From Osedax fenrisi (Eukaryota > Annelida > Polychaeta > Sabellida > Siboglinidae): a DNA stretch of 64,000 nt. The notes under the pieces were generated by a model, which saw only the letters and a program-made list of their open reading frames with translations, did not search any database and was not told where the DNA came from. Positions 49,540 through 62,300 of the stretch are shown here, in pieces. Position numbers and translations under genes: made by a program. Location of the stretch: NCBI GenBank assembly GCA_964019155.1, contig OZ025243.1:24046944-24110943 (forward strand), written 5' to 3'. Every line of letters starts with the position of its first letter. Position 1 is the first letter of the stretch.

Positions 49540-50829
49540 CAGGGTTCCATTTGTGGTAAAAACCTGTTTTTACCGGGCAAAAATGGCAAAAAGCTGTAAA
49601 AACATATCTCTACCATGTTAATCTGCGGTAAATACCGGTAAAAACCTGGTACTCATAAAATATAATACCTTTAAAAAAAATGTATATTGGAATTTAAAGT
49701 AATATTGATTCATTTATATATATAAATGTTATGGCTAATTAATCTAGAGCTTTATTTGAAAATGTGTCTAAATATATTATCACTCTGCTTTAATTATGCC
49801 ATTTATAGTACATTTCTTTGTAAAAATTAACAAGTTGATGTAATTGTATACATTTTATAAATGAAATAAAATCATACTGTGCTATATATTCATAAAATTA
49901 CACAATGAAAATATTACTAAATAGTTATACATTATTGTAAAAAATATATGTTAATATATGTTAACTATATTTAATTTCATATATATAGAAATAAATATTC
50001 TATTCAGTATTTATATCTACTAAATATAATTAACAATATCTATAGATATATTTAATATATTTAATTAAATATCATGGTATAAAATCAAATAATGAATATA
50101 TTCAAATAATTTATCAATGAAAATATTATTAGTTCTATTGTTTAATATATATTTTTTTTTTTACAATATTAAGCCCCTGTCACACCGAAAAAGTTGGCCG
50201 ATTTTTCACAGATACCATACCGATTTTCTCTCTCTGTGCTACACCCCTACCGATATATCACCAATATATCATCGATATCGTGACAATATCGCTATTCATA
50301 ATTTGGAGATATCTCTAAATATTTAACGATTTCTCGACGATTTTGTTACTGCGCATATCGGTGAAAAACCGGCCGCTTTTGTTGGTTTGAATGGGGCTTT
50401 TACTTTTACCTTTTACTAATACAAAATAAATATATTATTATATTCAATATTTTATATATATATATATATTGAATTATTTACTCATTTATTTAAAATTTAA
50501 ATTTTAAATTTCAATATCATATTATTTATTAAAAAAAATTGTTCTTTACATAAAGTCAAAATTAATGAAGGTTGTTTTTAAAAAAATCTTATAATATTGA
50601 TTTTAATGTAGTATTTTTAACTTTAAATTGTATATTATCTATTACATATTACATCTATAAATAATATATAATTGTAAATTATATAGACAATAGTAGGTTT
50701 AATATATTATAGATAATATTATATTTAATTATATAGATAACACTAGGTTTTACCATGGTAAAAACCTGTTTTTACCGGACAGGTTATTACCGGTTATTAC
50801 CATAGGCGGTAATAACCTATGGAACACTG
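49540..50829. mobile_element. Non-autonomous hAT-like element with 8-bp TSD
   Basis: Ends CAGGGTTCCAT and ATGGAACACTG are inverted repeats (10 of 11 bases). An exact 8-bp direct repeat CTCTATAT flanks it at 49532-49539 and 50830-50837. Subterminal GGTAAAAACCTG and TTTTTACCGG words recur in both ends. No transposase. A smaller element is nested inside. Confidence 0.85.
50171..50399. mobile_element. MITE nested in the 49540-50829 element
   Basis: Imperfect terminal inverted repeats: AAGCCCCTGTCACACCGAAA at the left, and AAGCCCCATTCAAACCAACA on the reverse of the right end, with GGCCG and TTTTTCAC shared further in. 229 bp. The target duplication is not clear. GC content is higher than in the host element. 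Confidence 0.6.
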
Positions 50830-50837
50830 CTCTATAT

Positions 50838-51029
50838 ATATATATAGAGTATAAAAAATATAAATTATATAAATATTAAGATATAATATTTAACATATAA
50901 TATAATATTAACATATATGTTTAGTATCAAATATTTCTTCTATAAACTCATATTTATGGTATACGTGTATTGTGTGTATTGTATTGAATGTATGTATTTA
51001 TGTATTATATACGTATATTTACGATAATA

Positions 51030-51091
<62 letters not shown>

Positions 51092-52030
51092 AATATAATG
51101 ATCATGTATTGTATATAGTCGTCTTTTATATTTCGTAACTTCTCCCTAAGACATTCTCATATTATTAAATCATCCGCAATTACTATTAACTATATTTTGT
51201 GTGCTAAATGCGTTCCTAAATTGGGTATACTCCACGATTTTTCATTCGATATCCTTAGTATTTAAAAGAACTTAATAATACTAATAATAGGACCCAACTT
51301 AATAATGAGGAAGGCGATAGTTACTTAGTAAGTTTATCTTAAGTTAGTAAGTTACTATATTCATATTCATTGTTATATACTATATAATATAATTATTATA
51401 TATTATAATAATATTATATACTATTAATAGTAGTATACTATACTATGTATAGTATATATGCATTATCCGTAAATTAGTATTTTACTAAACATTTGACGTT
51501 AAACAATAAATCTATGATGTTATCAGACTAAGTATAGTATATAACCTGTATTCGGACTAATGGCAATTTTATTTCAGAAAAAAACTTAATTTTAATTTTG
51601 AAAATGTATCATGTAGTCACTACTATGAAAGTATAAGTTGACTTACATTATTAATTATCAATAGTAGATTATACCCTTTTATTTATTTATTAAAATATAT
51701 ATTTTAACACACTTTTATATGATATTAGTAACTGTTGAATAAATATAAATATGGATGAATATTATTCATTGAATATATAAATTATATTATTATTATAACA
51801 GTATAATATCATATTAAATATGGTTAACTATATAATAGTAAACCATAATGAAATATATACATAATATATATGATCAATATTAATTAATATTGATATAATA
51901 GTAATTTAATACATATACATGTTTAGATAAAATTGCAGTTAGTCCGTTGCAACTGTAAATAATATAGTAGTTATAACACAAAATAAAGGGGAAGTAGCAA
52001 CAAATATATATAGAAAACATAAAAAATATG
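50838..52030. other. AT-rich intergenic DNA with (TA)n
   Basis: Holds a TA tract at about 51028-51085 and long A/T stretches. No exon or element ends seen. Confidence 0.5.
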
Positions 52031-52032
52031 TG

Positions 52033-52357
52033 GTGCGAGTCTCAGAAATTACATTTCAGTGAACGTGAGAACTAAAGTAGGAAATATTAATGCACGTTTA
52101 TTGTGAATTCAGTAGTATTATATATGTTGGGTTTGAGTTGATTTCAATGGTTTAGTTTTATTTAGTTTGGTTTGATTGGGTGTAGTTTTGATATTTCCAG
52201 GTTTTTTTTTATATGCATTACATCCCAAGTTAACCAATAAAAGTATATATATATATATATATATATATATACTACTAATTCACAATAACACGTACATTCA
52301 TATTTCCTACTTTAGTTATCACGTTCACTGAAATGTAATCACTGAGGCGCGCTCGGG
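52033..52357. mobile_element. Fold-back element with ~90-bp inverted arms
   Basis: The left arm beginning near 52033 (ATTACATTTCAGTGAACGTG at 52048) is repeated in reverse at the right (CACGTTCACTGAAATGTAAT ending 52339), with ACTAAAGTAGGAAATAT, TATTGTGAATT and outer GCG-CTCAG blocks also shared. A (TA)n tract and a TTTAGTTTTATTTAGTTTGG-type spacer lie between. A MITE or fold-back transposon; no coding potential. Confidence 0.85.
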
Positions 52358-52985
52358 GAGGGTGCGGGTTATTTAAGGGTGTGCATCATCAGATTACCAT
52401 AACTCACTGAATATGTATAAAATATATATGAAAAAACATTCTTACAAAATTGTAGCATTTTTAATTAAGTATAAGGTTTCCCTACGTGTCATCAAAGTGT
52501 TGTATTATATATATCCATTAACTTGTATAGGATCAAATTAAATAAACAGAAAACAGTATTTTCAATACTTGTGATTATTTTTTCATAATTAAAATTCACC
52601 AATATATATATAATGATATTTAAACAGAAAATATTGACAAATTATTTAAATTATTCTAGAAATGTCATGGAATTTAATGGAAATTCCTAGAATTTAAGTA
52701 AAATAGCCTTTATTACAAAATAAATTAATAAAACTCCTACCAAGATATATCAATAGTATTAGACTTATTATATAAACATTATAAAACATTTAAATGCAAA
52801 CAATTTTAAAGATTTGTTTGACTTTTTTTCACTGGTGATTTATCGTAACATTTTTAATAAAACATTTTGTTGTTGATTCATTCGATAGATATATCTTAGA
52901 CGATAATATTTTCCACCGCTCAGCGCCGCTCGCCAAATATTGTTTAGTTTTCTATTTTGTGTTGCTACTTAAATACGAGAATATA

Positions 52986-53075
52986 GAAGCAGGCGGTCGA
53001 TTATTATTAATAGAATGTCAGAGTTAAATCTTAAAACTCTCGACATTATTATAATAACAATCGGTGGCCTGCTTC
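52986..53075. repeat. Imperfect 40-bp hairpin upstream of ALYREF
   Basis: GAAGCAGGCGGTCGATTATT at 52986 pairs with the reverse of AACAATCGGTGGCCTGCTTC ending 53075; the stem continues through TCAGAGTT/AACTCTCGA to a loop of AAATCTTAA. About 40 bp with scattered mismatches, a size possible for a microRNA precursor or for a short MITE. Confidence 0.75.
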
Positions 53076-53094
53076 GAGATAATTCCTTAAATGA

Positions 53095-53677
53095 GTACTT
53101 TCAAAGTAACTTAAAGTTACTTAAAGTTACTTTTACTTTTTTTTAAGTTAAAGTAACTTAAAGTTAAACTCCATGTTTAAAACTTTTAAGTTTAAAACTG
53201 CATACAATCACAACATAAACACTATTGCTATATATTATTATAATAATTATAAAAACTAAACATGACAGTTCTATTTATAATGGTACTTACTCTAATAAAT
53301 GATAACCTATTAAATAAATAATATCGACTTTTAATTTTATATAAAATAAAATATTTAACTATTTAAATTATTTAAATGTTCTTTTATTTACCAACGACAA
53401 TTATTTTAGAATGATATTAGATATTAGGAAATATATTTTTCCAATTTGTTTGGTTATATTTTAACCATCTCTAAATAATAAAATAAAATTCTTAATATAA
53501 TTACAATAAAAAGTATTATTTCTTATTTAAAAATAATGTATAGTTTAATTATGCTTAAAATTACAAAATATATTGTTTATTGTTAATTTTTGATTGACAG
53601 TAAAAATAGCGTTAGCATCTTTCCTCGTTTCCGTTGATATTTGTTTTGATTGTGTCGCCTTTTATAAAAATTTTAAA
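53095..53677. other. 5' flank of ALYREF
   Basis: A direct-repeat cluster of TTAAAGTTAC/AAGTAACT at 53100-53170 is followed by AT-rich DNA. The 5' leader of ALYREF probably starts near its right end. No TATA box could be separated from the AT background. Confidence 0.4.
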
Positions 53678-53890
53678 ATGACTGATATTAATATGAGCCT
53701 CGATGATATCATCAAAAAAAAGAGAGGTACACGTGGAGGAAGTGTTCGTGGACGTGGAAATACAAGAGGGGCTCGCGGTGGTAGAGGTGGAATGAATAGA
53801 ACAAGAACAACTTCAGAAAAAAAAATAACAGGAATTAAAAATGGAGGCGTACAACAGCGTCGTTCATTTGGAAAGTCACCTCGAGGAAAG
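53678..53890 (+). CDS. ALYREF: ALYREF exon 1: UAP56-binding motif and RGG arm
   Basis: Begins MTDINMSLDDIIKKKRGTRG; ends FGKSPRGK, donor GTTTCC. 213 nt, phase 0. An upstream in-frame TTG extension (from 53594) lacks family similarity and is not used. Confidence 0.95.
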
Positions 53891-56056
53891 GTTTCCTATC
53901 AAATTATTTATAAATATATCTTATAAATTATGTTATGTATATATAAACCATTTTTTATATATAATATTAAAATTTAAAACCTAAAATATGATATATTGTC
54001 TGATATAGATATTTCAAATATATATATAAATAAATAATATTAAATAATTATAATAGTACATTTAGAAGTATATATTAATAACAATAAGCTTATAAATTAT
54101 ATTATGTATATATAAACCATTTTGTATATGTAACATTAAAATTAAAAACCTAAAATATGATATATTTTTTGATATAAATATTTCAAATATATATAAATAA
54201 ATAATATAAAATAATTATAATAGTACATTTAGAAGTATATATTAATAACAATAATTATTTTATAAATTAATTAAACACATTTTACATATCTGCATAAATA
54301 CATTTGTATTAAGTATGATTTTAATTTCAACAGGCAGCTCCATCTCCTAATCAGGCATGGAAGCACGATATGTACAACAAGTCTCCTGTTCTTAATAGAC
54401 AAAATTCATTTAATAATCAAAACAATTCGAATAATTTCAACAATCAACAGTCGTCATTGGTTACTGGAAAATTAGTAATTAGTAACTTGGAATTTGCAGT
54501 ATCAGATAACGATATTAAGGTTAATTAAAATTATAATATTTTCATATATTTATGAGTTATTAGATTTATAGCAGCATATATTTTAAAATAGAATCGCCTG
54601 AGCGCTCTATAATTAAATAGGTTCTAAATAGATCGAATATTGTATTCCTTACATATAATATAACATTGGAAATTTATGATGTAGAAAATTGTACTTTATA
54701 TTTTATTCATTGTTCTCTGTTTAAATATAATATGTAACATTAAAAATTGTATATATTAAAATATTTTAAAATTTCGTATATTTTATATAAGATATATATG
54801 TACAATGTCAACGTATAATTATTATAAAATAAAATGTATACACTTTTAAGATCTATTTAGAGCGCTCTTGATATTCTGTTTTTAAATATATTCCGTTATA
54901 ACATAATATTCAATATGACCCTGTTTATTTTATTATGCTGAGTTCAAATTTATAAAATATCTTATGAATTTCTTTAATTTTTAATTATAATAGAAACTAA
55001 TTTATATATCTTATGTTATAAGACTTATAATATTAACCATATGTGCACTGTTCACATTAGTTTATCATATACACTAGTTTTTAAAATAATGAAATAAGTA
55101 TTTTAAATGTTACTCCATAATAAAAATAAACGGAGGCAATATTGTATACAGGCCTACTAAATATTGATTATAATTTTAAATAAACAATCCTGTATTATTC
55201 AAATATATATAATTTACATTTCTATATAATTATTTTTCAGGAATTATTTTCCGAGTTCGGACGACTGTTAAAAGCCAATGTGAATTATGACCGCTCTGGT
55301 CGATCACGAGGCGTTGCTGAAGTTCTTTTCACAAATATTGTTGATGCAAAAAGAGCGATGAACAAATACAACGGAATTCCATTAGATGGTTTGCAATTCA
55401 ATCACATGCTGTTCACATTGTTCGCCGGAGTTATCAACATGTCTGTTTGAATTCAGAACTGATTACTGTGTTGTTTCTCTGGTGGATGTTGAAGATTTCA
55501 TGATATGTGGTTTCATGTTATCTAAATTTTATTATATTTGTAATATATATCTTGGTTTGGAATATATTAAAAATTCAATTCTATATAATTAATGTTTAGG
55601 TCGTCCAATGAAAATAGCCTTATACACTAAAGGAGAAGTTGTCCCAAGGTAATTTATTAGATATTTTTTATATATTTTAATTTTTTTTTTATATTTATCA
55701 GACTTGGAACTGCTAATTCTCGTTTATCTGGAGGATTCAATGGGCGTACCCAATCAGCTGGACGTGGTAATGGTACCACTGTAAGAGGTAGAACTACATC
55801 TGCTGGACGTGGCAACCGAGGAGCTATGCGCGGTGGAGCAAAGAATACTAGTTTTAATGGAACACCAAGAGGACGCGGAACTAGAGGTCGTGGACGCGGT
55901 GCAGCACGTGGTGGAGCTCAAAGAAAACCTGTGTCCAAGGAGCAACTCGATAAAGAATTAGATGCCTATTCCGCACAGGTTAATTGATATTAATCTTATA
56001 TACTACATATCTTATACACTAATTTAATATTATGTTACCTATTTCAGACTGATTGA
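53678..56056 (+). CDS. ALYREF: mRNA export adaptor ALYREF (six exons)
   Basis: Aly/REF subunit of TREX; links splicing and the helicase UAP56/DDX39B to nuclear mRNA export. Six exons (53678-53890, 54334-54519, 55241-55388, 55600-55648, 55702-55978, 56048-56056) join in frame to 293 residues, slightly longer than human (257). Order: N-terminal UAP56-binding motif MSLDDIIKKKR, an RGG-rich arm (GSVRGRGNTRGARGGRGG), an Asn-rich linker, an RRM with RNP2 LVISNL and RNP1-like RGVAEVLF, a second RG-rich arm, and the C-terminal UAP56-binding motif KEQLDKELDAYSAQTD. The start ATG is the first in frame before the motif. The last coding exon is only ACTGATTGA. AATAAA at about 56090 may be its poly(A) signal. 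It converges with FRG1. Confidence 0.96.
53921..54262. repeat. ~169-bp tandem duplication in ALYREF intron 1
   Basis: Copies start at 53921 and 54090 with TTATAAATTA and share CTAAAATATGATATATT and AGTACATTTAGAAGTATATA. A few indels separate them. The duplication fills most of the intron. Confidence 0.9.
54334..54519 (+). CDS. ALYREF: ALYREF exon 2: linker and start of RRM
   Basis: Begins AAPSPNQAWKHDMYNKSP, runs through an Asn-rich tract (NNQNNSNNFNNQQ) to KLVISNLEFAVSDNDIK with the RNP2 strand. Acceptor AACAG, donor GTTAAT. 186 nt, phase 0. Confidence 0.96.
54600..54867. mobile_element. Possible MITE in ALYREF intron 2
   Basis: GAGCGCTCTA at 54600 and TAGAGCGCTC ending 54867 are inverted, and CTAAATAGATC/GATCTATTTAG repeats the relation further in (left copy offset by about 17 bases). 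No target duplication found. Confidence 0.4.
55241..55388 (+). CDS. ALYREF: ALYREF exon 3: RRM core
   Basis: Encodes ELFSEFGRLLKANVNYDRSG then RSRGVAEVLFTNIVDAKRAM and KYNGIPLDG, closely matching the human RRM ('[32 protein letters not shown]'). Acceptor TTTCAG, donor GTTTGC. 148 nt. Confidence 0.97.
55600..55648 (+). CDS. ALYREF: ALYREF exon 4: end of RRM
   Basis: A 49-nt exon: (G)RPMKIALYTKGEVVPR, with both edge codons split. Matches 'GRPMNIQLV'. Acceptor TTTAG, donor GTAATT. Confidence 0.94.
55702..55978 (+). CDS. ALYREF: ALYREF exon 5: C-terminal RG arm and UAP56 motif
   Basis: Begins (R)LGTANSRLSGGFNGRTQSA, continues with RGRGTRGRGRGAARGG and ends KEQLDKELDAYSAQ. Acceptor ATCAG, donor GTTAAT. 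277 nt. The Ser-rich minus-strand frame at 55754-55945 is its shadow. Confidence 0.96.
56048..56056 (+). CDS. ALYREF: ALYREF exon 6: Thr-Asp-stop
   Basis: After acceptor ATTTCAG the exon reads ACT GAT TGA, giving the end ...AYSAQTD, close to human '...AYNARMDTS'. Without it the frame would run into intron 5 and stop two codons later (V N then TGA), so the assignment rests on the acceptor and the family ending. Confidence 0.75.
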   Translation, partial: TD

Positions 56057-56265
56057 ATATATGAAAATTAAATATTATCTTTTTTTAATAATAAATAAAT
56101 CTGTATATGTAATATAATCGTGCCGATATTGTATTTATTTACTCATTACATGTGATGAGATTTTATTTTATATTATAGTAGTATCGGTAATAACTTATCC
56201 TTATCCTAAATAAGTATATAAATAAAGATTTATTACTGTATTTTTTTAATTTATTAATAAAACAG

Positions 56266-56302
56266 TCATTTACAATATCTATCTGCTTTCATTTTCTCTC
56301 GT
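56266..56302 (-). CDS. FRG1: FRG1 last exon
   Basis: A 37-nt exon on minus after acceptor TTTTACAG: (R)REKMKADRYCK and TGA. It completes the split Arg of exon 60738-60811 and matches the human C-terminus RAKLKADRYCK almost exactly. Its stop lies 209 bp from the ALYREF stop. Confidence 0.93.
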
Positions 56303-59300
56303 CTGTAAAATATAGAATTCATATGTAAATTTTAGTAATTATAATTATTAATGGTGAATATAATTTTAGAAATCAGTGTATAAATAAATTGAATATAATG
56401 CATCTGGGCATTTTTTAATTATAAATGAATATTAATTATTACATCATTGTGTAGGTCAAACATGTAATAATTTAAATAAAGTATTATAATGTATAAATAA
56501 GAATAATTAATAAATACATATTTTCTGCATAATATAACATCAAGATTGTAATTACAAATGAACAATTATTATAATTTAAATGTTATATAAATATATTATT
56601 TCAATTGGTTATTTCTTACATCAAGATTGTCAAATTGACAAATGAACAATTATTATAATTTATATGTTATATAAATATATTATTTCAATTGGTTATTTCT
56701 TATATTAGATATATTTTATTGGATTAATTAATGTCTTTCTTTTTTTTTCATTTATTATTCTTTTTCGTTTATTATAAAAGTTATATATATAATAAAAGTA
56801 ATGATTTTAATAAAAATACTAAGGGTTAACAAATAAAATTGTAATAATTATTCTTAAATTCATGTTAATAGAAAAAAATATAATAAATAAATAGAATATT
56901 TAACGATGGCTTTAGCCAGTTGCACAAGTACATAAAAAGATGAATATAGATTAAAAAAGTATGATATCTTGAAATAAAGAATAAATATTTTTTAGCCAGT
57001 TGCACAAGTACATAAAAAGATGAATATAGATTAAAAAAGTATGATATCTTGAAATAAAGAATAAATATTTTTTTTTAATTATAAATATTTATCTTGAATA
57101 TATATAACAAATATTTTAGACTGATAATAATTATAAAACCATAATAATTGAACCTACAGATTAATAATTTATTATTTTACAATTCAAATTATATGTAATT
57201 TATCATAAATAAATTGATTAAAGTATCATGAAGATTAACAAGTAGTTATATTATTTGAAGATATATTAGTTTGTTTATGTAGCTTAGATAACAATTATAG
57301 AAATGAGTTTATTTTATTGGTTATGATTTTTACCATGTCAAAAAGACATAAATTATTATAAATATCATTTTTTTAAATCATTGAAATTATAATCTGAAAT
57401 GTAAACATAATTATTAGAATTAGATGCATTATGAATAATTTTTTACAAGATTATGTTTATAAATCTTACTTATATCACATAGTTAATTTTATATATAAAT
57501 AATTTTTTATTTAATTTACATGTAATCCCGCGAAGGTAGGGCTTCCCCTAGATATTAAATTAAATTTGCTAATTTTAATAAATAATATATTTATTTCTTA
57601 AATCATATTTAAATGCCCTTTAACAATATTAAGTAAAAGGTAAGTTCCACATAAAATTATAGAAAATGGTGTATATGAAAATTAAATTATATCTAGAATA
57701 GTTACCATTAGATTCATTATATAGTATTAGAATCATTAATATTAATTATATTATTAAAATATTTATTTTGGAGAATTAATTATAATGAACTAATTATAAA
57801 GTAAGCTTGATATTTGGATTAAATATATTGAATATCATAATTTAATTAACCTCATTATGTATACTTGCTATGATTAAAATGTAAATAAATAAAAGTAACT
57901 TTAATATTTTTACAATTAAATTATTGATGAAGCATGGCTCTAATTTCATATTATAGGTGTGACATTAACATACATATTATGTTGTTCTAAGGGGAAATTG
58001 TATTGTAGAAATATTGCGCCTAATGATTTTTTATGAATTTTTTTTTTAAGAATTGAAATTCAGTTATATATTATTTATATTATGAAATTATCAAATAAAA
58101 ATAGTAAAAGAGATCTAAATGAGATATTTTTTATAGATGGGTAAAAAAGAAATCGATAAAATGTAATAATTTTACCATTTATTTTTAATTGTATATATTT
58201 ATAATTTTTATATAATTATATAAACCTCTTTATATATACTCTATTGTATTATGAAATAAATAATATAAAAATAATGCATTTATCCCAGAATAATTATTTT
58301 CCCACAATCACTAGAATTCAAATTGCATCGGAAATCACAGTATAATATATACTAATAATTTTGTTTGTTATAGAAATAAGATATACAGTTCTTCTAGTAC
58401 AGATATAAAATCTTTTTTTCTAATAAGTTTATTTAGTTATATAAATATAAACGATTATATACGTATATTTGATACATTTTTAGAAAAGATCAAAATTAAT
58501 TATAAAAATACATATTTCATATATTATATAAAATTATCTCAATTGTTTTTATAAGTATATATGTCTAGTTTATGTAGGACACATTTGTGTATCAATATTC
58601 CTAAAATGATAACACTGAATATATTTATAGTAGTACTATGTATTCCCTATTAATATGTACATGTATGTGTATGTGATGTGTATCCCCTTTACTTAATTAG
58701 TTGAATATATTAATTATTTTTGTTGTAAGTCAACATTAGGAATTTTTATAATGATTCATTATTACTATACATATTTAGAATTAATTCTTTCAAGTGAATT
58801 ACTATTGAAGTAGCATATTCCGATGAATATATATTATATTATATTTAAGGGCTGAAATCTTTTCATAATTTCAAGTAAAGGAATAAATAGGTATACTTTT
58901 ATGTGTTCACAGTTAATATCGTTCAAGATATTTGTTATAAAACATTAATATCTATATAGTATGTATTACATACAGTTTATCATGTTATAATATCATAAAA
59001 CTGAACTTAAAATTATACTTTTTTCTATTAATATTTATTTTACGAGGTATTCTAATATAATTATATCTGTACGGTTTATATTAATTTACTAAAAGTACCT
59101 ATATATTATTAGGTATATATTCTAGACATTTGTATTCATCAAAGAGGTAAAATGCTGAAAAGTTTAAATAAAAAAAATGTCTTTGATATAAGTTTCTATG
59201 GGGTTTGTTTTTTACGTGTAATAAATAATAACATCATTAATACTAATGTTTATTATATACAATATTTACACGATAAATATAATGAAACTTCACTAGTAAT

Positions 59301-62300
59301 ACTAAAATATATAAAATGAAGTAATGTAAACCTATTACGACCACATTTTTTAAATTGAATTAAATATTTCATAATTTTTATAGAATTACGATTAAAATAC
59401 ATATTTGACTTATATTTATTTTGTATGATATACATTATTTTAAGAAGACGATGAATATAAAATCTAAGATTTATCCATTTCAAGTTCATTTCGTAAAATA
59501 AAGTAGAAAAATTACAATAGATTTAAAAAAAAATTAAATTCTGGTAAGTACGTATTAATAAAATATGGGTAGATTAGCAAATAAAGAAATATAATCTTGG
59601 AGAACAATAACAAAATTAGATGTTATAAGACAATAACCCTTATAGAATAATATATTATGAGATCAATGAATAATATAAAAGAGTAACTTTATGAAGTAAA
59701 TTATGAAATTAATATAACAATAGTTTATTAAAAATAAATAAAATATCTATAAATAAGCTCAATAGTATATTTTTTAAGATATATATTTAATACAAATTTA
59801 AGTTTAATTAAAATTATGTAAAAACTAATAGTTATAATTAATGGACAAAATTTGGAAAATATTTGGCCATAATTTAAATTATAAATAGAAATTATTTCTC
59901 GTACATTATTTATTCAAAGTTCACATATATATATTCTAATTGTGACAGAAAAATAATCAAAACTCACAGTATAACAATACATTTAAGTAATAATTAAAGT
60001 ATTCCAATTATTATTAGTAATATCTAGTATAGGGTGTATATTTTAGACATTTTTATTTTACAATATAATGATTTAACATATTTAAGTTTAATATTACATT
60101 TTTAATTTAATTTCTATATAAATCTATATAAAAATAATTTGTATATGATTTTAATTAAATCCTATATAACTAAAAATTGATAATTATAAAAATATTTTTA
60201 ATAAAAAACTATTTATTATTTTTTTTTTATAAATTTTAATTTTAGTTACAAATTATTAGTAATGAAATTAAAAAGTATGGAAATTACTTTCTATAAAATA
60301 TTTATTACATTTAATAAATGACACATGTTATTGATATCTATAGTATTCCTCTTTTACTCCCTGCTCTCATGATTTTATGTAAGCATTTATTATTAAAAAT
60401 ACAAAATCTAAATTCCTCGATAATAATTTCTTCTTAATAATATATTTGTATATTATTTTATCTACCTATATTACCTACTATTTTCTAATATGTATTCAAT
60501 AAGTCAGGACATCTTTATGTTAATTTTATGTTTAACTTTATGTTAAATGAAAATGTCATGTACATTTTTCTAACACATTAAATTCATCTATGTACATCTA
60601 CTATAAGAACTCAAAAGTTAGTTTTTGTAATAATGGCAAACATTCGGCAAATAATGAAATGAATATTGTGAAATAAAAGTAATAAATAAACTAATGACGA
60701 CGACAAGGAGATACCTAGTCTATTGTCTGGTGGTAACCTGTCTAGTAGAACCTCGTGTAGGTTACCATCAGTCTTAGCCCTCTTTATGTTACTCTTATCT
60801 TCAGTGTTCACCTGTAGATCGGGTGTGTACGTCGGATGGGTTAAGGGATATTAAGTTGATGGTAATGAAACGAAACAAAATAATATAAAATCGTAATATA
60901 TAAATAATTGATTTATACGACCCGATTAAAATAAAGCCAGAAGGCATGCGAAGATGACGAGTAATATATACAAAGAAGTAGAGAGTGATACGGCGGTAGT
61001 ATTAGGCCACTAATGACCACTCCACACAGTACCGCCTACACACACTACTCTCACCCTATCCTTCTATCCCGTACACTACACACTATAGTATAAACGAGGC
61101 GAAACTCTAACCTATTGCCTATACGCTACGACACACACTAGAGACCATCTTACCCTACACACTCACCCGTAGCTAGATTCTATACTCGAAGCTCTACATT
61201 ACGCACTGGATCATACCACCCTGCACATGGCACTAGACATATAGACCTCACACTACCCATCCGACTTACCCTTAGCCTTCTGTCCTGGAAACTCTGGAAC
61301 TTCTTGATGTAGTTCACCTCAGTCTCCATGGAACCCTCGTCTTCGAATGTTTTAGCTTTCTTCTCTTTCTTTCTGCACGACCTCAACTAGGGGGGACAGA
61401 CGCGTTAGTTAGTAAAGGTGATTGGAAAGGTGTTTAACGTTAGTGATGATGGCAATCGTTGATTAAGAAACTAAGCGCTAGTTATTCTGTTAAGGGTTAA
61501 ATAGGGATACTAGACAAGATTACTGGTTCAGGTTATGGTCTGTGGTAGTGACGATTACAATGATTAAAGGTTTAGCAGAGTTTAAAGGTCAACGCTTCAC
61601 TAGCACTACCGCTACTAACCTGTAACATCTCGGTGTCCCCTGCCTTCTGACTGGTGCACACTAGTTCTCCGTTAGCCTTCACTCCTACGAAACAGTTGTT
61701 ACTACCCAAAAGCGCTAGCTTACCTCCCTGGAATACGGGGGTCCATTGTTCCTAGACGAGGTGTGAAACATTACTGGGACGTTTAGTTGCGTGCGTTTGC
61801 GTGTAGAGTTCAGTTTACTCTGCTTTCTAATAAAGCGTGGTAAGAATGGTAATAATAAACTTATTATTGATGAATTTGAAATATTTTACGTACATAGTTA
61901 TTATAAAATAATTTGAATACCCTGAAAACAAATTAATAACATACCAGTTGTTCGGAGGAAATGGTATCGAAGAATGCAAAACAAAATTAATATGAATATT
62001 TATTTTCCCGAATATTGAATATAATATACAGAAGGATATTCAAAAGTAGTAGGTTATATTAAGAATATTCTTATAACAAAAATATCAAATATTGATGATA
62101 ATAATAATAATAAAATATAATAATAATAAGAATGTAATACAAGCATATTAATATCGAATATATATATTAATAATAATAGTAGTGCGCATAATAATACTTA
62201 TGTTCATAAAATATAAATAATAATATAAAAGCGATGAATTTTTAACATAGTATGGAGTCCATACATTTATAATCACATACTAATTTGAAGATTAAAATAT

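Noticed and set aside
60611..60737. Leu-rich C-terminal extension of FRG1 by read-through
   Set aside because: The family ends in REKMKADRYCK-like sequence, found as a spliced exon at 56266-56302 in the right phase.
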